NCBI GenBank assembly: GCA_964017045.1
Contig: OZ024796.1
Span: 18,561,510-18,625,509, forward strand
Direction of reading: 5' to 3'
DNA length: 64,000 nucleotides
DNA from: Omphiscola glabra
Taxonomy: Eukaryota; Mollusca; Gastropoda; Lymnaeidae
Both the position numbers and the translations under genes were made by a program. How positions within the stretch are numbered: position 1 is the stretch's first letter; every line of letters begins with the position of its first letter. This document shows, in pieces, positions 25,790 through 37,735 of this stretch. Under the pieces are notes generated by a model that searched no databases, was not told where the DNA came from, and saw nothing but the letters and a program-made list of their open reading frames with translations.

Positions 25790-25797
25790 ATTTAATA

Positions 25798-26686
25798 GAA
25801 GCATAATTTGAAACAAATGATCCATAATAGAAAAGGTGACTGGTCGGGAAGACCCTATTAAGTATGTCCTAGTTAACCCTACGCTACCCAGCACACAATG
25901 AGAACGCTTTCATTTTTGAATGGCATTGAAAAGCACACAATTTCTTATAAGTTATTAACAGAATGTGATCACGAAAACTAAATCAAGTATGAGGAACCAA
26001 ATACATTGCTGCAGTATGCCATTCACTGACCGCTATGTTCTGTCTCTTCTCCCTTGGTTAGCTCTAATCTCCACTCTCCACTCACCAAAACGCAAGGAAT
26101 GCGCTCGGAATCTAGAGAGGAAATTGGAACCATGCGTGCTAATCCATTTTCCCGAGTCTCGTTCATCAGCCATTGGGACCGGACTGTTGACCACTTACTC
26201 ACGGGCGTGGGGGGGGGGGGGGAATAATGGAAGGAATTAGCTGACTTGATAACTTTGCTGCCAATCAGTGGTCCTTATAATTTGAGCGCGAAAGGAGTGT
26301 AATGTGTGTTGCTACATCTAGGATTTCCATACAGTCTTGCCGTCTGCATTTTTGTTTCCCAATATCCACTGTCATTCATTTTCTCAACGTTACATATCAA
26401 CCTTCACCCAGGTCAAATGAAATAGTTACAGATACCCAGAGGCTTATCACCAAATCACGCACGGTAGATTGCACATCGTGTATTTACAATGTCAACCACC
26501 CACCTGGTCGCAGTGGAAGATTTTCTCACAGGAATCCGTGGTTTTAAGTGGGGGCTGAGACCTGACATTGCTATGGCTGTGTACTTGTCTCGTGAAACCA
26601 GCAGTAACAAGTAGTGGAATATCAACAGATGCTCCTTTTTCACTTGCTGTGTACTTTAAGTTAAATATACGATGGCGTGCACTTAC
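25798..26686. other. Unique DNA
   Basis: No repeat family recognised. Holds a 14-G run at 26209-26222 and several open but unconvincing frames of about 80-90 codons. Confidence 0.45.
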
Positions 26687-26752
26687 AGCATATGAATTGA
26701 ACATTGCGATCACAATTTTGGATATCTGATTTTGAAATGCTTCATTTTCCAT
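26687..26752 (-). CDS. Weak first-exon candidate
   Basis: On the minus strand an ATG at 26752 opens 22 codons (beginning MENEAFQNQ) and meets 'atatgct|gtaagtgc', a good donor, exactly at a codon boundary. The same frame stays open beyond the donor to 26492, so the donor may be fortuitous. No family is recognised and no downstream minus exon fits it with confidence. Chance is a real possibility. Confidence 0.18.
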
Positions 26753-26970
26753 TAGAATTTAAAATCAGTTTTATTATTTAACCAAAACTGATTGTATTTT
26801 TATTTTGTATGTACATTTCTATGTATATTATATTTTCCATTAATCTGTACAAGACATATTTGCATAAAATCACGCTTATGTAATAACAATCCAGAGATCT
26901 TGTTTCATTATTAATTGTATCTGGAGTAATGAACGCCCCAAGACTCAGAAAGAGCCAAAAGAATTATAGG

Positions 26971-27141
26971 CAGGGATTTAGACGGAGTTCGGAGCTGGAG
27001 TTCTTGAGCAGAGTGTTGTTTTTTTCCCTCCGAGCTGGAGTGGAGCTCGGAGCTGGAGTTCCTGAGCACGGTCTCTTTGCCCCAAGTTGAAGCGGAGCTC
27101 AAGTGAAGCTTGGCCCAAAATAAGCCTGCTCCTAATGCCTG
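26971..27141. mobile_element. hAT-type MITE, CAGGSATT ends
   Basis: 171 bp starting 'cagggatttagacgg' and ending so that its reverse complement starts 'caggcattaggagc'. The 8-bp flanks 'attatagg' and 'attatatg' agree at 7 of 8 positions. The inside is built of 'ggagctggagttc'-like repeats. Ends and duplication length fit hAT, but the terminal sequence is unrelated to the CAGTGGCG and SPIN-like families here. Confidence 0.65.
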
Positions 27142-28449
27142 ATTATATGAAAATTGGCGGTTCTCATAGCAACGTCTCTAGTCCATTGGCGACTGATTTA
27201 AATAGATTATTGTATCCCGTTTACACATTTATATTTTTTAATAATTTTTTTTGCATTCATAGCAACAAATTTTATACACATATTAACTACATCAGAAGGT
27301 TTATCTTTTTAAAGAGAAATTCATATGGCATTCGATAGAAAATAAACTTCAGGCGTAATCATATAGGATAACGACAGCTCAACGACTTAAAACGTTTTAA
27401 CAAACGTCAAAGCCGGCATTTCCGGTTGCCATCTTTATTTAGCACTGCAATAATATCACAGCAACAAAAAAAAAAGCAAGGCCAGTAACGGTAATTTGCA
27501 AGTGGAGGCAAGTGATCCCCGAAAGCAACTTTTCCGGTCCTATATATTGACCTAAGATCTCCTGAAAGCACACATTTTGTATCGTGGATGGGGCCCGATC
27601 ATCTTGTGTTCCCCTCCCCCCATCCCCCACACACAAACTTTTTTTTCCTTCTTTTCTTTCCAGCATTCACCAAAACTTTGTTCCTGACCAACGACCGCCA
27701 TGTTTGCTCATGCATTCGGGTTTTCCCGTTGGCTAAACAGCGGCTTAGAAGACGTGGACATTCCCCGTGTTAAAACAGACTTAATAAGGATCACTGTTAA
27801 CCAACAATTGCTTTTTTTCTTCAGCAAACTGTCAACCGTGAGGTCCTCCTGAGATGTAGCTAGCCATTGTTGGCGATGAGAGAGAGAGAGAGAGAAAACC
27901 CATTGTATTCCGCATTTAGTTTTTATTTTCAATTTCAACGCAAGAGGTCGCTATGTGAGAAACAGTGGCATCAGTATAACAGTCCTTCCTAAACGGACAT
28001 CTTTTAACGTTCTACACAATTTAAAGACTTTTCTGTAATAATTTTTTAAGACAAAAATTATTTCATATAACTTGAACATTAAAATATATACTATTTTTTC
28101 CTATTTTTTTCCTCATGGAGTCATTTCCCTCAACTGCAATAGGCGCTTAATTTCACCAATCTTGGACACTTTAGATTTTTCACCTATCCAATTTTATTAT
28201 TTTTTTTAAACAGCATCTTCACTAATCAATTTAAGAATGACTTGATGAAACTAGTCTAACAAGTTGTTTTGGAGACGCCATTGTCAAATGATGATAATTG
28301 CAGTATTTCCGATATTGCTTATTCAGCAACTTTACAGGCGCCATTTTGGAAACTAACGAACGTCTGATAATTTAACACCAATATCATGGAGATTGTCTTT
28401 GACCTGGTTGAATGGCAATCCACAATATTAACAACAAATTATATAGTGG
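27142..28449. other. AT-rich DNA with an acceptor-like site
   Basis: A textbook acceptor, 'tccttcttttctttccag', ends at 27663. It is followed by 35 open codons and a stop (TAA near 27771). No motif or partner exon was identified, so this is only a possible terminal exon. A (GA)n run lies near 27878. The rest is AT-rich with nothing recognised. Confidence 0.4.
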
Positions 28450-28862
28450 GGGAGGTCGAAACACCAGTACCAAAAAGATAGAGACGAAGTAGAAAGAACG
28501 ATAAAGACGAAGTAGAAAGAACGATAAAGACGAAGTAGAAAGAACGATAAAGACGAAGTAGAAAGAACGATAAAGACGAAGTCAAAAGAACGATATAGAC
28601 GAAGTAGAAAGAACGATAGAGACGAAGTAGTAAGAACGATGGAGAAGAAGAAAGAGGTCGAAACACCAAGTACCAAAAAGATAGAGACGAAGTAGAAAGA
28701 ACGATAAAGACGAAGTAGAAAGAACGATAAAGACGAAGTAGAAAGAACGATAAAGACGAAGTAGAAAGAACGATAGAGACGAAGTAGAAAGAACGATAGA
28801 GACGAAGTCAAAAGAACGATAGAGACGAAGTAGAAAGAACGATAGAGAAGAAGAAAGAATGA
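28450..28862. repeat. 23-bp polypurine minisatellite, two blocks
   Basis: Units of 23 bp, 'tagaaagaacgataaagacg', nearly all purine on the plus strand. A lead-in block, 'gaggtcgaaacaccag', recurs at about 28453 and 28656, so a block of roughly 203 bp was duplicated as a whole. The opposite strand is open in several frames only because of the repeat. Confidence 0.9.
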
Positions 28863-29562
28863 TAAAAATAAATTGATAGATATAAAGTGATAGAAATGAA
28901 GTGATTTTTAAGCGAAAGGTAAACTCATAAATCAAGTCTTATTAGTGTGTGAAAAATCCATTATGTTTTGTTTTTTTCAAGAGTCTCTTACTTCAAATCC
29001 ATTGAAAAAAAAGAAGTCGGTTGTAAACTGAAATTGGAGCCACGTGTTGCCGCTGTAAATAACGAATCCTTGAAATGACTCTATTAAGGAGAGTGTCAGT
29101 CCTTGGTTCAAGTGCTTTTTACACGGGCGTTATTCAAAAATGTTACATAAAATATGGGATAATATGGACTGGGAGACAAATCCTTCTTTAACACCGGGTA
29201 CTTTCATTACGCTCTGAAACAGTAACTAAATAAGAGGTGTTAGTGAGGACACACAAAACACGTTGAATGACGCTAGATATTTGTGCTGGCGAAGACACTT
29301 TTGAATACTTAAGAACCTGGATAAATTAAAAACAACAACAGCAACAACGATAACGACACACATTTAAATTAGAAGTGTCGGGTTATCTTCCACTTGTCTA
29401 TTAGAAAAGAGAGTTTTTAATCAAATGCAAATGTTCATCGATGATTCGAAAATCATTGGCTGTGATTCCGTTGTGCTTTAAATGTTTCTTTTGGGATAAT
29501 GCAAGGTGAATTTGGTCACTATCATCATCTATCTTTTAATAGTAAAATATCAGTTTTTACAC
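28863..29562. other. AT-rich DNA, nothing recognised
   Basis: Unique sequence without transposon ends, arrays or convincing frames. Confidence 0.5.
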
Positions 29563-29975
29563 ACATACATCTATACGAACCTACATGTATACAGACATCT
29601 ATACACACAGACGTCTATAAGGACATACATGTTTACGGACATCTATACAGACAGACCTCTATAAGGACATACATGTATACAGAGATCTATACAGACAGAC
29701 CTCTATAAGGACATACATGTATACGGACATCTATACAGACAGACCTCTATAAGGACATACATGTATACGGACATCTATACAGACAGACCTCTATAAGGAC
29801 ATACATGTATACGGACATCTATACAGACAGACCTCTATAAGGACATACATGTATACGGACATCTATACAGACAGACCTCTATAAGGACATACATGTATAC
29901 GGACATCTATACAGACAGACCTCTATAAGGACATACATGTATACAGACATCTATACAGACAGACATCCATACACA
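29563..29975. repeat. 44-bp minisatellite
   Basis: About 9.5 units of 44 bp: 'ggacatctatacagacagac' then 'ctctataaggacatacatg'. Middle units are almost identical; both outer units vary. Confidence 0.95.
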
Positions 29976-30459
29976 GAAGCCTTACAAAAGCAGACGGCGA
30001 CCTAACATTTGAAAAAGGAAATAAATTCCATTCACATTTTTAGTTCCCATCAATTATATCAATAACTATTATATACAACAATTCTCAAAGTGATGGTCTG
30101 TCAATTGACTTCATCCCGTTACCGTTCCGGTTACTGGTCCTCACAATATGAAAAATGTAAGAAAATGGGAATAAACCCCCAACAAACTATAAAATTTTTC
30201 AAACAATAGAAGCATTTTTTCCAGGCTAACGGAATAATCCCAATTACGCAACTACACACTGCCACATAAATGATGTATCTAATATGTCATGACAATTGTT
30301 TTAATGAAATTGCCATCAGCATAAATTTGTGTCATTTATAACCTATACATCCTCAGTGTTACGGGTAGGGAGAAAGATCTTGCTGAATTTATGGCTTTTC
30401 TGGACGTAGCCGTACTTCGTGCAGATGTTTTAGATTTTATCGTTGAGACAGCGAAAGGG

Positions 30460-30600
30460 GGCAAACGTGGTCAAGAGGATAGAGAACCAGCTTCCCGTGT
30501 AGATGATTTTAAGTTTGAGGCCCGTTCGTTAAATAACATTTCAAAAGTCATTAAAGAAAAACATTATTTTTACAAGCGTTGTTGATACCAGTACAAACAG
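30460..30600 (+). mobile_element. Possible tRNA-derived SINE head
   Basis: 'tggtcaagagg' at 30468 resembles a pol III A box and 'agtttgaggcc' at 30512 a worn B box, 44 nt apart, with 'aaccagcttcccg' between them. This is the layout of a tRNA-derived SINE. A 64-codon ATG frame (30391-30585) overlaps it and is better explained as chance. No matching second copy was found in the window. Confidence 0.3.
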
Positions 30601-30704
30601 GATGTACGCCCACAACCCCACTTTTCTGTCCACAACTCACTCACGACAGTTTATATTGTAACTTAGATGATATCTGGATATCGCGCTGTTTTAAGGTAGA
30701 TTAG

Positions 30705-30985
30705 GTAGAGAGAACGACTGGGAGTTAGAGAGAGATAGAGAGAGAGGTGAGAACGTGTGAGAGGTGACAGAGGGACAGAGAGAGGGTTAGAGGTAGAAAG
30801 AGGGTTTGAGGTAGAGAGAGAGTTAGAGGGGGAAAGAGGTTGAGCGGGAGAGAGAGGGAAAGAGAGGATGAAAGGGAACGAGAGCGAGAACGAGCGGGAG
30901 GTAGAGAGAACACATGGGAGAGATCCTGAGAATGAGATAGACAGTGAGAGAAATAGAGAGAAGATGAGAGGGGCGCTAGAAGACA
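30705..30985. repeat. GA-rich polypurine tract
   Basis: About 280 bp almost wholly A and G on the plus strand, made of irregular 'gagagag' blocks. Low-complexity sequence capable of triplex formation; no gene. Confidence 0.9.
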
Positions 30986-31550
30986 CACCTAACCCTAACT
31001 ATATTTTTTTTTATTACGCATTGTTAAAATAAATGATAAAATATATGAAAATAGACTTTTAGGACACAGACTAGGGTAAGAACTGCAGTATTCGACTAAG
31101 TCCTACTCCAAGGTAACGGTATCCTAATCCCAAGCCACTGCACACACACAAACACAGTGGCTATTCTCTGTTTCGCGTTAAGTCTTATAAAATGCAACCT
31201 TTCCTTATGCAAGTATCTGGAGTCGTGTGTGCGTGTGTGTGTGATTTGGGGGTGGGGGGTGATTTGAAGACCATCATTTTTTGCTGATATTAACAATAGT
31301 TAAAGGTCTTTATCGGTTAAGTGCTAAAGCAGTCCACAGCTGCGCTGAAGAGCCTAATAAAATATACTCGCGGAACTAAGATGGTTTACAGGAGATAACG
31401 AGCTATCATAAACAGTAGCATTTTCCCTTAATCATAGTGTTAATAGCCACCCACACAGCATTCTTGGTGCATAACATAACTGTGCCAGCATTCAGTTAAC
31501 ACAAAGAGTTCAAAAATGGATGATTCTGCAATCCATAAGAAAATTGAATC
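30986..31550. other. Unique DNA, nothing recognised
   Basis: Holds a short (GT)n run near 31227 and a G run near 31249. No gene seen. Confidence 0.5.
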
Positions 31551-31652
31551 CATATGGATTGCCGCTGTATCCACGTGGATTGCTGCTGTATCCATATGGA
31601 TTTCTGCTGTATATATATGGATTGCTGCTGTATCCATATGGATTGCTGCTGT
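31551..31652. repeat. 21-bp minisatellite, 5 units
   Basis: Five units of 21 bp, 'tatggattgctgctgtatcc'. The period is divisible by three, so spurious frames are open on both strands. Confidence 0.9.
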
Positions 31653-32807
31653 TTGAATCGACGAGGCTTAAAAAAAAATATATATATCATTTTTTAAATG
31701 ACCTTTGTCCTCCATTTAATAATGGTGAGAGTATTATCAATGACGACAGTTGATAAGATTTGCATATTATCTCATGTCGTCGGCCCAGTTCGTGTCCCTG
31801 ATATTTAAGCAAGACATATGTTTAAGGTGCTAAATATTTACACACAATGTTATTTCTCCTCTTCAAACTTCACTATATGTTTAAACTAGTGACGTCGTGA
31901 TAATGAAAAAGTCAAAGTCTATCAAGTTTTACCATTTAAAAAAACGTAAAGAAACTACATCAAAATCGATATCAACATGTCATCGATTACGTACCTTAAA
32001 AAATAATGTTGGCGTCAATCAGGTGTGTTTGTCTTACATTTACATAATGCTTCTCTGAAAAAGAAAATACTCGACTGAGTATTTACTTTGGGTGGGCCTT
32101 TAACTATCTTGTCATCAGTGTTGTGCTGTAAATCTTATACGACCACTCCTCCCCCCCCCCCAAATTAATTTTAATATTTTTTTGCTCTAGTTTCACCACT
32201 GTTTAAAAGTTAATTTTCCATTATTCCCCCCCCCCCCCCCCCCCCCCACCTTTTAAACTATTTTTTTTTATTAATGGTGGGATTCAAATTGAACGAATAA
32301 CTGTAAAATCTGTTAAAGGGATACGCCATGTTTCTTCCATTAAATTGTTACAGTTGCTAACAGGTGGTCCGCTAGAACGGTTCAAGTGGAGACCGTCTTC
32401 TTGTAACAGGTTTATGTCAACCCTCCAAGCGGTTGTCACAAGTACGAGACTAATTTTCCCCGTAATCTCATTTCTTCGATCCTTTTTTTTTTTCTTATAC
32501 ATTTTGACCTACCGTCATCATTTTGTATCTCCATGTCCGTATAGGAGATGGGAAGGACCGGTGTGATGAACGATTCAAATATAAGCGTAGGATTAACATG
32601 CCATAGAAAAACAAACACTACACAACTGGACCTTTCCAATAGATTGTTATATGGAGTCTGCAGGTGTTTGCAGGAGGGGTTCTCAAAATATGTCCTTTTG
32701 ACCAACCAAAGGGTATTTTTAAAAAAAAATTATATTGGGACAGTTTGAAAGTTGAGAAATTAAATTGATTTAATATAGTGTAATGGAAACAATTTAAATA
32801 GCTGATA
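31653..32807. other. AT-rich DNA with long C run
   Basis: A 22-C run lies at 32226-32247, the longest mononucleotide C tract here. Otherwise unique AT-rich sequence with no supported gene. Confidence 0.5.
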
Positions 32808-33108
32808 TTGAACTGAGGCTTGAATTATAACATGGCTTATTGGGACACAAAATGAACTGAAGTTTGAAACTATAACATGGGTTATAGGGACACAAAACGA
32901 ACTGAGGTGGGAAACAATAACTTGGCTTATAGGGACACAAAACGAACTGAGGTGGGAAACGATAACATGGGTTATAGGGACACAAAACGAACTGAGATGG
33001 GAAACGATAACATGGTTTATAGGGGTATAAAAAGAACTGAGGTGGGAAATTATAACATGGTTTATGGGGACACAAAACGAATTGAGGTTGGAAACTTTAA
33101 CCTAAGAA
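32808..33108. repeat. 45-bp minisatellite, 6-7 units
   Basis: Units of 45 bp, 'ttatagggacacaaaacga' then 'actgaggtgggaaac'. Because 45 is divisible by three, a 15-residue repeat is open on plus. It has no start context or flanking coding sequence, so no protein is proposed. Confidence 0.9.
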
Positions 33109-33326
33109 ACGTATTATAATACTAGAACGTTCTTAGTTCTTGATAAATAAATTTCTTTTTTCAACACCCCCCCCCCCGGTTCCCCCCCACAACCCCCAAA
33201 GCCCCTTGGTATACAAACATATCTCTCTTGAATTTATCAATGCAAATCCCTCCATTCAATTTATTACGATACTCTGCACATACCTTTTATTGTCACTTTG
33301 CGTTAGTATTTGTGTGGCATGTGTTT

Positions 33327-33402
33327 TGTTCACATATTCAACTGAATATTTGTTCACATATTCAAAGGAATGCTTGTTCACATATTCAAAGGAATGCTTG
33401 TT
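33327..33402. repeat. 24-bp repeat, 3 units
   Basis: Three copies of 'tgttcacatattcaa' plus a variable 9-bp part. Confidence 0.85.
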
Positions 33403-33539
33403 GAACTCAGAGAATTCCGTTGTGTGACAAAGCAGTATCCACGTTGAAAACATTCTTGTATCTGTCACCTTTAGGTGACAAGGAAATATTGAAAAAGCAT
33501 AGAATAAGCATCATATTGAGAACAACATCTTGAAAATTA

Positions 33540-34052
33540 CATAGTTACAATAAGTAGTGACAGTAACATATTGACAATTACCCAGTAACAATACCCCGGT
33601 GACATTAACGTAGCGACAACACCATAGTGACAACACAATAGCAGTGGAGTAGCGAGCTTAACTCGCGCCCGGGGCACAATACCTTTTTTTCGCCCCCCCC
33701 TATTCGAAAACCATAAAATATTATATGTAAAATATAACATTTGGCGCCCCTTTGTGACCATTTGTGAGTAGCGCCCGGGGCATGATGCCCCCCCTCGCTA
33801 CGCCGCTGCACCATAGTGTTAACTACGTAGTGACAACTATCTGGTGACAACTACGTAGTGACAACACTCTGGTGACAACTACGTAGGGACAACAACACAG
33901 TGACAACAACGTAACGACAACACTCTGTTGACAACAACGTATTGACAGCTACGTAATGACAACAACGTAGCGACAAAACCCCGGTGACAAAAACGTGGCG
34001 ACAACAATCTGGTGACAACTACGTAGTGACAACAACAGAGTGACAACAACGC
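33540..34052. repeat. 14-15 bp 'gtgacaac' array
   Basis: Irregular units of 14-15 bp on 'gtgacaactacgta', interrupted by the MITE at 33642-33808. Host sequence on both sides of the MITE is the same array. Confidence 0.85.
33642..33808 (-). mobile_element. hAT-type MITE, CAGTGGCG family copy 3
   Basis: 167 bp in the opposite orientation to copies 1 and 2, ends 'cagtggagtagcgag' and 'ctcgctacgccgctg'. The 8-bp flanks 'cacaatag' and 'caccatag' agree at 7 of 8 positions. It inserted into the 'gtgacaac' array. Confidence 0.88.
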
Positions 34053-34440
34053 CAGTGACCGAGGCCCCAGACGCAAGTGTCCCGGCTCGGGGGTCGTGAA
34101 GTGTGCTACCAAGCACCGACTGCCGCCCTTGTCACTGACACGACGTGTGAGCCCCGACTTGCTATGGCTCGATACGCTCCGATGTGGAGATTGGGTCAAG
34201 TGGACATCAGCCCCAGATCAGGAGATAACGCGCGGACCGGTGTAGTGGACACGAGACCAGATACGTGGATAGTATGTCTTCGAAGCTCTACGTTAAATTG
34301 CTGGATGAAAAGACAAATAGAAGACTGTTTACAAAGCTGCTGAAATATAATATTACCCACACTGTATGGTATAGTACTACTCCACACTATGGTATGGTAC
34401 TAGCCCACGCTGTGTGGTAGAGAACTAACCCTCAATGTTT
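34053..34440. other. GC-richer unique block
   Basis: A GC-richer stretch (about 34055-34330) has an 88-codon plus frame without ATG or recognisable domain. It is followed by three or four diverged copies of a roughly 30-bp 'cacactgtatggta' repeat. Possibly a gene fragment; not called. Confidence 0.35.
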
Positions 34441-34520
34441 GGCAGTGGCTCAATTAACCATCCGAAGATTTTGCTAGCCACGGAAAAAAGCGAAGTTATT
34501 GTTAAAGATTTTAAAAACAA
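34441..34520 (+). mobile_element. Mosaic dispersed repeat, 3b tail fragment
   Basis: Short match to the end of the 9306 and 19704 copies: 'gtggctcaattaaccatccg', 'agattttgc' and 'aaaagcgaagttat'. Only the last 80 bp are present. Confidence 0.45.
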
Positions 34521-34726
34521 CAAAAATGACTTTAAAAGTTTCTAGAAAATTTTATGGCTTGAGTCACGAAATTGGCGGGAAATATATCTAGTAGAAAGAT
34601 TTGTATTGCTATGTATTGTACATTCTTAAAAAATGGTTTTAAGCAACGTACCCAAAATACTACCAGAGAACCAGAAAAATAATAATAATAAGTGCTGACG
34701 TAAGCATTAATGGCAGTGCCCTTATC

Positions 34727-35071
34727 TTAGACATCTAATGGACATCTAATGGACATCTAATGAACATCTAATGAACATCTAATGGGCATCTAATGAACAT
34801 CTAATGGAAATCTAATGAACATCTAATGGACATCTAATGAACATCTAATGGACATCCAATGAATATCTAATGAACATCTAATGAACATCTAATGAACATC
34901 TAATGAACATCTAATGGACATCTAATGGACATCTAATGAACATCTAATAAACATCTAATGGGCATCTAATGAACATCTAATGGACATCTAATGAACATCT
35001 TATGGACATCTAATGAACATCTAATGAACATCTTATGGACATCTAATGAACATCTAATGAACATCTAATGG
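34727..35071. repeat. 12-bp minisatellite, about 28 units
   Basis: Units of 12 bp, 'gaacatctaatg' with frequent 'ggacatctaatg' variants in no fixed order. It is the shortest-unit long array in the window. Confidence 0.95.
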
Positions 35072-35416
35072 ACGTTTCACATCGTCTTAACTATGCCGAC
35101 TTTAACGGTTTTAGTGACATTTTTTTTAAAAAACTGAACACTCCTAAAACGTGCTGAGATCTACTAAGCCTTTTGTATAGAGGCTATCAATGTAAGGGCG
35201 ACGATTTGAATGAGCGCATGTCCTCATACTCCGAGTCAGCAATATGTTCAATTACAATCGTAGGTTGCAATCACGGGCCCCCAACGTGTCGTAATGACAT
35301 GAACTATATCAAGACATAAACAATTCAAAAAAATAAACACACACACAAACTTGTATTGGTCATTTATCAAATATAAATACATGTTGGTCTAACTTTTACG
35401 TCTGCCAGACGTGCTG
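35072..35416. other. Unique DNA, nothing recognised
   Basis: No array, transposon end or credible frame. Confidence 0.5.
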
Positions 35417-35491
35417 TGCAGTATCATACTCCGTGATCGTTAGCAGTATCATACTCCGTGATCGTTAGCAGTATCATACTCCGCGATCGTT
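35417..35491. repeat. 25-bp repeat, 3 units
   Basis: Three copies of 'gcagtatcatactccgtgat' plus 'cgtta'. Confidence 0.9.
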
Positions 35492-35576
35492 AGAGGTCTG
35501 AGCATTGAGTCGGGTTGATTTTAAGGACCGCGTGCCGATATTACGATTGGGTTACACAAACCAGATCAAAATAGAA

Positions 35577-35760
35577 CCCGTCGTAAGAGAAAGTCTCAGT
35601 CCCTTAGGCCCCCCCCCCCCAACCCGTCGTAAGAGAAAGTCTCAGTCCCTTAGCCCCCCACCCCAACAACCCGTCGTAAGAGAAAGCCTGAGTCACTAAC
35701 CCCCCCCCCCCCACAACCCGTCGTAAGAGTAAGTCTCAGTCCCTTCGCCCCCCCCCCCAT
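35577..35760. repeat. 45-bp repeat with C runs, 4 units
   Basis: Four copies of 'cccgtcgtaagagaaagtct' plus 'cagtccctta', each followed by a C run of differing length (6-13). The C run is the unstable part of the unit. Confidence 0.9.
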
Positions 35761-35874
35761 TAATCTACGGCCCCGCGTGGCGTGAGGGTGCGTGTGTGTG
35801 TGGGTGTGTAGGACAAAGTTATCATACGACAACAACAAACGTTGACGATAATTCTTATGCTCTCTTGCACGCAG

Positions 35875-36155
35875 GAGATAACGGCAATCATGGGCCGCAG
35901 AGCACATGGCGGCACTCCAAAGATCCAAGTAATTGTTTTACACTTAAAGAAAAAGTTATCTCGAGTGGCGCTGAAGATTTGGACCAGGAGTGTGGCGACC
36001 CTTCCTATCAAACCTGCACATATGGATGCGAACTTCCACAGCCCCGGCGGTTATGCATGGCACTTAAGCAACGAGAATCATACGACAGAACTGGAGCATG
36101 GGGGGAGATGGGGGAGGGGGAGCTTGGGGGGGTGAAGAGAGGAGTTTGTCAATAA
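35875..36155 (+). CDS. Weak terminal-exon candidate
   Basis: 'ttcttatgctctcttgcacg' with 'cag' ending at 35874 resembles an acceptor. The frame then runs about 93 codons to a TAA at 36153, which overlaps an AATAAA signal at 36151-36156. The first 65 residues have natural composition with five spaced Cys, including 'CTYGCEL' and 'RLCMAL'. The last 20 come from a G-rich run and look non-coding. A second plus frame is open over the same interval, which weakens the case. No family is recognised. Confidence 0.2.
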
Positions 36156-36156
36156 A

Positions 36157-37663
36157 ACTAGATTTTTTATTCTGTAGCGGTTCTAAAATTGTTTAAATAT
36201 TTTACAAGGGCTGTCTGCTTCAGAAGTGTCCCCATTAGACCAGAATATATAATAATGTTTAATCTAAACATTTTTATACAAAGCTTTCACACTATAGTAT
36301 AACCTTCCAAATTACGAATGTTACTGCGAAGTTTGAAGACGACCTATTCATAAAAATTGCAAGTAGGTCACCGACGCTGAGAATTCAAACTCTCGTAAAA
36401 AAAAAAAAAAAAAAAAAAAAAAGGTTTAAAATTGTGGGAAATTACAGGGCAGTCACCAGATCCCGTTAATTGTGTACAGTGTAGGCCTACATTAATTTGA
36501 ACAAACTTATCGCGACAAAAAAAAATCTGCGAGCTTTGCAGTTACAAAACAGCCGTACCATTCAGTCCCAGTTTTACCAAGACATCAACATTCAAATATC
36601 GGAAGGGCCATAAAGTGGTACTCGAGGATCCTTGGCATGTTTTATCGCAATCTCCGTTAAGAAGGACATCAATTTTGAGAACCCATGATAAGCATTGTTA
36701 CGGTGACTGTAGAGGAATTAAGAGGTAGAAAGGCCCCGAATCTATTCTAAGGCCAGAATGATTTTGAGTCTTAATCCGCGACCAAAATTTGAGAACCACA
36801 ACTTTTCTCCTGTTGTAATTTGTGTGCAATGTTTTAAGTTTTAATTGTGTTATGGGAACCCCCTGACATTCATTTTCATGGCGATCGAAATCTGAGTTGT
36901 TGCCTTTGCGTTACGAGAACCGCTGGCGTCCATTGTTTTGATGTCTGTAGTGCAGTTATCCAGCGGGAGTGAAGTGTTAATGACGACCAGGCGACTGGAA
37001 ACCCGAGACGAGTATATGACTATGTTTCGAGATTATATTCTGCCCGCCCGGACCTCCCAGCGAGTCTGTGTAGACTCCCCTTCAACCCCCCCTCTCAAAC
37101 CCGCATCGCCACGTCTCAAACAAGCACAAAACTTGATGTGGGGGGGGGGGGGGGGGGGGCTATTTCAAAAAAACAAAAAAAACCAACAGTAACAAGTGGT
37201 AGAGCAATAGTAGATATTGGGTCTTATTGTTAGTACTTATTAGGTCGTTTGAGTACCAAGTTGTCTGACCTCTGCTACCATCAATTGTGCTGCTACCATC
37301 AAGTGTCAGTACATTAGTGCTTATTGTAAGCTGTCCCGACATTCTTTCTGCCTGATTCCATCTGATGATTTCCAAGGCGTTGGTCTGCTTCACGTCCTTA
37401 TATTTGGGTTGTAATTTAGCTCACGCCACTTGTAAATATTGCCATATAATTATTTAGTAGTTATTCCTTCTTATAAAAGCTTTGGTAAGATCAAGCCTCG
37501 ATGCCAATTTTATTTCAAGTCCTATAAAACATATCTATATAATGTGAAACTTGAATTTTAAATTGATATATATATTAAAAAAATTTTGCACTGCACAATT
37601 AGGTATACAGAGTTATAGATCGTATGTGTCAGTGAGCTAATGGAACATGATAGGAAGAGGTCG
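36157..37663. other. AT-rich DNA with A and G runs
   Basis: Holds a 24-A run near 36399 and a 20-G run at 37140-37159. A plus frame at 36941-37139 has natural composition and ATG codons, but no good donor, acceptor or motif, and it runs into the G tract. Not called. Confidence 0.45.
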
Positions 37664-37735
37664 CTAAACTTTGGGCCACGCACCTCTTGTGGCCCTTCAG
37701 GTATATTTTGCGGCCCGCAAAATTACTAGGTTTTT
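37664..37735 (+). mobile_element. hAT-like terminal fragment
   Basis: 'gaggtcgctaaactttgggc' followed by 'ttttgcggcccgcaaaat' resembles the terminal region of a Charlie/Zaphod-type hAT element. The outermost bases and the other end are missing, so this is a remnant at best. Confidence 0.35.

Noticed and set aside
28428..28935. Minus frames rich in Ser, Phe and Leu
   Set aside because: Translation of a polypyrimidine minisatellite strand.
36360..36422. tRNA-like end followed by poly-A
   Set aside because: 'gagaattcaaactctc' resembles a T-arm, but no A box or acceptor stem could be found.
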